DNA of 60,062 nt from Seminavis robusta (Eukaryota > Bacillariophyta > Bacillariophyceae > Naviculales > Naviculaceae). Of this stretch, positions 54,326 through 60,062 are shown in pieces; position 1 is the first letter of the stretch; each line of letters opens with the position of its first letter. The notes under the pieces are model-generated. The model was not told the DNA's origin, did not search any database, and saw nothing but the letters and a program-made list of their open reading frames with translations. A program made the translations under genes and the position numbers. The stretch covers positions 1 to 60,062 of the forward strand of contig CAICTM010000551.1 of assembly GCA_903772945.1 (NCBI GenBank). Direction: 5' to 3'.

Positions 54326-54910
54326 TGCATAAACCGGCATCAGCTTGGTTGGTGGATCAGTCACCACTCGTTTCGACGAAGATCACAGAAATAATGCTCT
54401 ACCCTCATGTGGATTGTTTGGGAACAAGACTCTTCCAAAGACCCCAGGAACCAACACTATCGGTGCTACCGTATGGTATTGACAACAATAGACCGAGCTC
54501 GAAAATTCTGATACTTGTTAGAGTGGCGTTCATAATGTTTTGGGCGCCACCAACAGGAAACAGTCCCATGAATGCTTTGGCTGGGGTACCACAGCCAGCT
54601 CATCTGTTGATCCAGGCAGCCGGGGGCAGGCGTCCTGGTTGTGATTATTAGACTAGCTCAAAGCGTGGCTGGAAAATTGGCTCCCGTGGTGGAAAAGAGC
54701 ATCAAAGCCAAACAAAATTTACGAGCAACAAATGTCGAATCGTCCTAGCAACTAGCGGATTGGTCTTCCATGCATGCCCATTGGCATTTATAGTTTCTCT
54801 GGGAGGCCAATTCTATCTAGGCCCCTCCCAAGCGGGCACCTTTGGATGTTTGGAGTATTTGGGTCCTCTATGGCTCGGTTCAGCGGTAGAGTCTGCTAGT
54901 AGCTAGCTAG
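54326..54910. other. 3' flank of copy 1, duplicated
   Basis: About 320 bp after the stop (to about 54650) match the DNA after copy 2 (55986-56300). One example is GGATTGTTTGGGAACAAGACTCTT in both. The rest is unremarkable. Confidence 0.6.
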
Positions 54911-54911
54911 A

Positions 54912-55170
54912 GGGGTGCAACGAAAGGGCGCGAAATCAGGATTTTAAGAATTCAATTAGATTGATCAATTCCAAACCAAAGTATAAAATAGAAACCAAAA
55001 TATAAAACCGAAACCAAATTACTATGGTAAATAACTATTAAAATCAAGCCGAAACCAAAATATCAAATCGAAAACTAAACATAATATCAAAACTAAAATA
55101 TAATATCGAAACCAAAATATAAAACAGAATTACAGTACGTGTAAATCGCGATTTCGGGCCCTTTCAACCT
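54912..55170. mobile_element. MITE-like element with terminal inverted repeats
   Basis: The left end GAAAGGGCGCGAAATC(AGGATTT) at 54922-54944 and the reverse complement of the right end, GAAAGGGCCCGAAATC(GCGATTT) at 55142-55165, match over about 23 bases with few changes. The ~200 bp between them is very AT-rich and built from degenerate copies of (G)AAACCAAAATATAAAAC about 20 bp long. There is no coding capacity. No clear target-site duplication was found. It lies between the two duplicated membrane protein genes. Confidence 0.65.
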
Positions 55171-55496
55171 TTTTTTTAAAAAAGAAATAACACTATTTTG
55201 TCACCCGTGTGATTTTAGACTACTCAGTACCAGTACAACATGTAGCTTGAAGATACCGGAAGTATCTTATGATGGAGGTGAGAATCCAACTGGTACTCTC
55301 CTCGTCATAGTACCCAAAACCTCCAGTGCATGGATCTAGTTGCCGATGGAGTTGCCGATCACTGCACCCCGCTACGGTACCGGTAGCATCGAGGCAAAGA
55401 ACAAGAACAGAGAGGACCAGCACCACACTTATTATTAGTTGTTTCTCGGAAACCACATCAATCTAGGCTGCAGCGATTCTTCAAGCGGGGAAATAA
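55171..55496. other. Upstream region of tandem copy 2
   Basis: Begins with a T/A run next to the MITE-like element. From about 55442 it matches the leader of copy 1. A GGTACCGGTA motif is at 55376-55386. Confidence 0.5.
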
Positions 55497-55985
55497 ATGA
55501 TGATGCATTTGCTGTCTTTCTTGGGGCTTGTAACAGCGCAAGTGGCCGGAACTGCTGTCGAGGCTGGGGACGCCACTGCTGATGAATGCAACTGCTTTCA
55601 AAAGGGTCTTGTTGTCTTTTACAGTCTCTCTATCGGTCTCTGCATTTTTCTTTCTTTCCGGGCAGTCCTGATGAGTCGCTGCTCTCTCAGCCTGCAAGAG
55701 AGGTTCAAGGAGTGCGGTTCTTATTTGATGATCGCCGGTGCCGTTTTATACTTGATCTGTGATTATCTTGGTTTGGTGAAAGAAGACGACAACCCTTGTC
55801 CCTGCGAAAAAGAGGTGTTCCTTGCAACACTGTTCGGAATTTTTCTATCAGTGGGCCTCACGATAGGAGTTGCAGAACCCTTGCTTGTGAAATGCGGTTT
55901 GTTGCCCCGTGATGGCGAGGAGAATAACCAAGCTCCCACTGAAAGCCAGCCGTTGGCAACCAACCCAACAAATTATACAGTGTAG
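55497..55985 (+). CDS. Small membrane protein, tandem copy 2 (162 aa)
   Basis: This is a paralogue of the gene at 53840 with the same order: signal peptide, ECNCF, three hydrophobic helices, MSRCSLSLQERFKE loop, NPCPCEKE loop, and a nearly identical C-terminal tail. The nucleotide sequence of the last ~65 coding bases is identical in both copies, while the N-terminal half has many changes, some altering the first helix strongly (YSLSIGLCIFLSF versus VSFSIGGFTYIAF). Start is the first of three ATG codons. Function unknown. Confidence 0.75.
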   Translation: MMMHLLSFLGLVTAQVAGTAVEAGDATADECNCFQKGLVVFYSLSIGLCIFLSFRAVLMSRCSLSLQERFKECGSYLMIAGAVLYLICDYLGLVKEDDNPCPCEKEVFLATLFGIFLSVGLTIGVAEPLLVKCGLLPRDGEENNQAPTESQPLATNPTNYTV

Positions 55986-56895
55986 TGCATGAGCCAGCAT
56001 CAGCAAGATTGGCGGACCAGTTGCCACTCATTTTGATCCAAGATCACAGAAAGAATGCTCGACTCTCATGATGGATTGTTTGGGAACAAGACTCTTTCCA
56101 AGATCCCAGTAACCAACACTATCGGTGCTACGGCATTGAAAACTATAGACCCATCTTGAAAGCCCTGATACCAGTAGACGGGGCGTTTATAATGTATTGT
56201 TCGTCACCAACAGGAAACGGTCCCATGAATGCTTTGGTTGCTGTACCTAGCCAACTCGTCTGTTGATCCAGGATTCGCGATGCAGGCGTCCTGGTTGTGA
56301 TTAGCTGTTCGCCCACCGGTATCTAGAGGGTTTTTACCAGGCTATCTTGATATTGCACTGAGCATGGTCAGCGTATCGCAGCGTCAATCTTGGTGAAAAG
56401 AAATAAAGGATATGCCGAACCCGTATTCGATTGAATGCCCATCTTGTGTATCTTTTGTGCGCGGAGAGCGGACACCTCCAGCAACCATAAACTCCCAAGC
56501 ACTCAGCCCAAGTCCAGTCCCACCACTCCGTTCGCTTGCTTCAGAGCAACCCCCGCCACGCCCCAAAGCAACCCAATCCTTGCCGACCACACAGGGTTGA
56601 AACACTCGAGATGGTTGTTGGCAAGAGTGGAATGAATCGAATCAGTCGAATGCATGCCTTGGAATTTTTTTTTGAGTCCCCGTTGGTTCACGCTAAATCC
56701 GACACAGAAATGGGACTGTCACTATCAAGCGTTGCTTCACCCGGAATCCACACCATTCTTGATGCAATGCTTGTTTCACCACGACCCGAGCCAAGCAAAA
56801 GAAGTTGAACGTCGAACGATCGAAGCGCTTTGATTGTCGTCGAGTTGGCTATACCAACACAAAATCCAAAACAAACAACCAGAAAAACATCAAAC
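55986..56895. other. 3' flank of copy 2 and upstream of next gene
   Basis: The first ~315 bp duplicate the flank of copy 1. The leader just before 56896 is rich in CAAAACAAAC. No other gene is supported. Confidence 0.5.
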
Positions 56896-57357
56896 ATGAT
56901 GGGAGAAACTTTCAAAGTACCAGTACCAATAGCAGGAAGAAGTAGCCAATGGCTCTCAGTCTCTGAACCGGAACCATACCACTTCTGGACATCCCCAGCA
57001 TCAATCGCATGCGCTGTACTCCTTACACTAGGGCTCTTACGGAACGATTGCATATTGTTGAATGTCGCTTTCTTTGTAGTTATCTACAAGATAGCGTCAG
57101 TAGCAGGGCGCTGGATAACGTACCTGTTGGACAATCCAAGGCTGAGAGAAACATTAGACATCAACACAGGATACTTCCGAATGGCCAAGGAATACGTCAT
57201 GGCCTTCTTGGACATCGATGGAGAGCATCGCAGCTTTCGGAAGCAACTTATAGCTGGAAGCCTTCTATATTACCGGACCACACAAGTCCATTGCTTGGCA
57301 CTATACTTTCGACAGAGACAGGAAAAGATGGTGGAAGGAGCACTATCCGGTCGATGA
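56896..57357 (+). CDS. Membrane protein, second member of the 50467 family (153 aa)
   Basis: It shares with the protein at 50467 the order FW(S/T)S, two hydrophobic helices (about residues 32-50 and 52-72), W(I/K)..(L/I)..NP, a FLDxD box, and YFRQRQEKMVEGAL near the end. It lacks the long basic N-terminus of that protein. I start at 56896 (AAACATGATGGGAG), because the DNA before it is the CAAAC-type leader. An in-frame ATG at 56830 would add 22 residues. Function unknown. The layout suggests a hairpin-type membrane insertion with the C-terminus in the cytosol. Confidence 0.68.
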   Translation: MMGETFKVPVPIAGRSSQWLSVSEPEPYHFWTSPASIACAVLLTLGLLRNDCILLNVAFFVVIYKIASVAGRWITYLLDNPRLRETLDINTGYFRMAKEYVMAFLDIDGEHRSFRKQLIAGSLLYYRTTQVHCLALYFRQRQEKMVEGALSGR

Positions 57358-57509
57358 GACTGGCATTGGTGTTCATGAGAAACAAAGCCCACAATTTTAC
57401 TCCGTCTTCATTGTAACATTAAAACTACCGTATTATAGATAGACACATACGTGCAACATCAAGCTGTGAGCACTCAAAATATGATACACATTAGCTATTT
57501 GACTTCTGG

Positions 57510-59431
57510 CTAAGCTTCGGTATGTGTCACACTGCCATCCGTATCAAACAAACCCTTTCCGCCACTTTCGCTAAGAAGCACATCTTGATAATTCCTCAGG
57601 TTCTGTCGGTACGTCTCTAGTTCCTCGTCCGAAAGGAGACAATCGTCCAACGTCTTAGTGATTTCTGCCTGATCCAGATTCATCCCAATGAAGACGAGCT
57701 CCTGTCGGCGATCTCCAAATTCTTCCGACACAAAGTCTTCTCGCATGATTCTTTCATATTCGGCCATGTTGTCTTTGAAGAGTTTCTTCATGTATTCTTC
57801 CCATTTGTCATACATTTGAATGCTTCCCCACCACTTTCCATTAGACGATAGCCCAAAGTGTTTTCCGGCATGACTCCAGTACATCGCGGTGTCGTGGCGG
57901 TAAGCATCCCAGTTGGCACCACTCCATTTGGTGGGAGCCAACCAACAGAATCCTTTACTTCTCAGCACTCCAACAAATGGAGAGTCCTGTTTAATGAGTC
58001 CATCTCCCATGTCATACCCTTCAGACTGTGCATCTTCCAAAACCTTTAGATCCAGGACATCCTTGACAGGTATTGGCCACGTATTGAGCATTGCCATGAG
58101 TCTGTTGGTGTTGAAAGGGCGGGCAGACTTGTATACAAAATTGACAATACACAAATTGTCGGTCGATGTCGAGTGCGAATGTGAATGAGAGTGGCTAGTG
58201 TCTGTACAACCAGGATCAATGCAGGCATCTCCTGATTCGTGGGAATGATCATGGCTTTCATCAGTACATCCCGGTTCTTCGCAAGCATGGTCGTGGTTGT
58301 GGCTATGATCATGGCTTTCATCGGTGCATCCCGGATCTTCGCAAGCATGGTCGTGGCTGTGGCTATCGTGGCTATGATCGTGGCTTTCATCGGTGCAACC
58401 AGGCTCTTCGCAAGCATGGCTATCGTGGCTATGTCATGGCTTTCATCTGTGCAACCAGGCTCTTCGCAAGCATGATCATGGCCATGACTGTGTCCAGACG
58501 TTTCTGCTGCTGCCTCGTCTTTTTCTTCCTTGAAGTCGACTAGTAGATCTGTGGTACCCAATTCCAGAATTTCACTGGGGCTAATCTTTCCAAAGGCCAC
58601 ATTGTGTAGAGTTGCCTTTTCATTCAATGCACGGGCCACCTTGCTGGAAACTTCGACTTCTTCCTCCGTGGCCATGTCAATTTTATTGACGAGAATCAGA
58701 TTGGCAGCTTCGACCTGTTCGGCCAACAATTCTGCCACCTTTCGATTACCGGCACAATCATCTCCCGGTTCGGCCCATCCAGGACGCTGCGCTACGGCAT
58801 CCCACGTCATATAATCGGTTGCAAAGGTACAGGAATCAATCATGGTGACAATTTTGGAAATTTCCGCCATTTCAGTGGCGGGAAATCGATCCGATCCAGC
58901 GGCTGCAGTCCAGGTGGCCCGTACGGCCTGGGGATCTGCCACTCCACTCAACTCGACCACAATGGCGTCGTATTCACGGGCCTTTTTGCGACGCAGAATT
59001 CCACTGCGTTTGGGCTGGAATAATGTCTCGACACTGGTGAATAATTCATCCGAGAGGCTGCAACAGGCGCATCCATTCTGAAGCTCAATCATATCTTCCG
59101 AAGCAGACTCGGGCATGGACGAAACCAGCTTGGCATCAATATTCACCGAGGCAACATCATTCACAATGACGCCAATCCTTGACCCCTCTGTGTTCTCCAA
59201 CAAATGCTTTAGCGTTGTGGTCTTGCCTGTCCCTAGGAAACCTGCCAGCAGGATAATGGGAGTCTTTTTGGTGATGGATTCCTGGTCCAGATCCGCTACA
59301 TCTTCCGCGACTGTTGCATCGATCGATGTCCTTATTGGCGACAACGGAGCGCGAGGGACAAAGGCATCGGTGCAGGACAGCAGAGCCAGGAACGGTAGCA
59401 CAAGTCGCATTATCATGGTCGAAGGTTTCAT
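57510..59431 (-). CDS. COG0523/CobW-family GTPase metallochaperone, plastid type, with a frameshift in the His/Cys repeat
   Basis: This is a G3E GTPase that delivers metal (zinc in the best-known members) to client enzymes. Residues 1-23 are a signal peptide cleaved before FVPRAP, the classic diatom plastid signal. Walker A GFLGTGKT is at 64-71, the metal-binding CxCC motif CACC at 121-124, VVELSG at 158-163, and NKID at 249-252. After about residue 330 comes a repeat of a His-rich unit with CE(E/D)PGCTDESHD, present five times. The CobW C-terminal domain then follows (VNFVYKSARPFNTNRLM...). The N-terminal part (from 59431) and C-terminal part (to 57510) are in different frames. The switch is at about 58433, where one unit lacks one base relative to its neighbours. 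With that base restored the length would be a whole number of codons (640 aa). It may be an assembly error, an allele or a real break. Confidence 0.88.
58195..58490 (-). repeat. Five-unit coding repeat (54-69 bp) for a His/Cys metal-binding array
   Basis: Units contain CTTCGCAAGCATGG on the plus strand at about 58275, 58336, 58406 and 58461, with a degenerate unit near 58215. They encode Cys-x4-Cys followed by (His-Ser/Asp)n. Unit lengths differ by multiples of three, except the unit at about 58406-58455, which is one base short. Confidence 0.85.
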
Positions 59432-60062
59432 CTATCTTTTCTCTGGATTTCGTTTGTCCCGATCTATGTCAACAACACACAGGAACCAACCAAGGGCGGC
59501 TCTGAACCATCTCTCCGACAGGAATTATTTAATCAGCGTCATGTCTCATTGTTATATTACACATTACTATGCCCATGGAGAATAATCGAACTATCATTGG
59601 AAATAATAATTGCCAACCGATTGCTAGATTGATGTGTGGCTGGTTGGAGGAGACACTGACGTCAGTTCGCAGAAAGCACACCTTGCCGTTTCTTCTCGAT
59701 TGAATGCCCCAAATCGGCTCTGTCGGATACACTGTAGATTTTTTCGCTGAGGCACAAATCGGAGGTGCTCTCATGATCATCCAGGTACGGTACGGTACGG
59801 CAGCATGAGACTGGATCCAATTCATGGCCGCATTGAGTGGATCCTATTGAGACAAAGGATACATATTGTATGCACCACAACATGGTCTTGTCTTCAGGTA
59901 CATGTAGCTTCACGGGAGTAGCATAGCTGCACTCAACGACCCTCGAAGCTCAAAGACCCGCATTGCAAGGTTGTAGCAGCTATTCTGGACCACCGACACG
60001 CAAACATTGGGAACTAACAGTAGCTGTAACAATCTCTAACTAAACCTCAGAGATTAGACTCC
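59432..60062. other. Upstream region of the GTPase gene to window end
   Basis: No gene seen. GTACGGTACGGTACGG is near 59785-59798. The promoter of the metallochaperone gene should be in the first few hundred bases. Confidence 0.45.

Larger units (their letters stand above)
8673..54911. repeat. Recurrent (CTAG)n islands in non-coding DNA
   Basis: Runs of two to four CTAG/GCTA units, self-complementary, occur at about 8673, 9538, 10858, 11382, 12909, 16391, 16792, 23102, 23429, 31983, 33453, 38733, 42059, 53757 and 54898. All lie outside the coding exons called here, often within 100 bp of a gene end. The coordinates span the first to the last island, not one element. Confidence 0.75.

Overview
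This window reads as nuclear DNA of a photosynthetic stramenopile, most likely a raphid pennate diatom. The evidence is: short GT-AG introns (79-141 nt, one of about 400 nt) in otherwise compact genes; several proteins whose N-terminus is a signal peptide followed by an aromatic +1 residue, the diatom plastid-targeting arrangement; a cyclin of the cyclin J/diatom-specific type; a eukaryotic fused glycine decarboxylase with a mitochondrial presequence; and a decayed Ty3/gypsy element of the kind found in diatom genomes. I cannot name the species from sequence alone.

Layout. 1-2.1 kb is a broken Ty3/gypsy pol gene, probably followed by its 3' LTR. 2.1-7.4 kb is gene-free and repeat-rich, with diverged tandem duplications and a dense cluster of the palindrome GATTCTATAGAATC. 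7.4-12.9 kb holds three lineage-specific genes of unknown function: a soluble basic-tailed protein, a multi-pass membrane protein, and a three-exon type I membrane protein. 13.0-18.5 kb has two minus-strand genes for likely plastid proteins: a bacterial-type aminopeptidase N and an unknown protein. 19.6-23.4 kb has two related minus-strand genes of the Qb-SNARE type. Each begins with a coding exon that is only the ATG, and one has lost its SNARE helix and membrane anchor. 23.7-31.1 kb holds MSH4, a meiotic MutS homologue with five exons, converging on a six-exon gene derived from a hAT transposase that appears domesticated.

32.3-43.1 kb carries an RBM18-like RNA-binding protein, a cyclin, a membrane-anchored LRR protein, a ferric reductase/NADPH oxidase-like protein and a lysine-methyltransferase-like protein. 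43.5-49.6 kb has the glycine cleavage P-protein, a small divergently placed unknown protein, and an MsrA with an apparent thylakoid-lumen (Tat) targeting signal. 50.5-57.4 kb has two distant members of one unknown membrane-protein family, an SDR oxidoreductase, and a tandem pair of small membrane proteins separated by a MITE-like element. 57.5-59.4 kb is a plastid-type COG0523 GTPase metallochaperone with a His/Cys repeat array and a one-base frameshift inside that array.

The genes do not form one pathway. Shared themes are organelle proteins (aminopeptidase N, MsrA, GTPase, GLDC), membrane traffic (SNAREs), meiosis/cell cycle (MSH4, cyclin) and small lineage-specific membrane families. All exon boundaries below were read by eye from splice motifs, reading phase and family alignment remembered in general terms. 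No searches were run.
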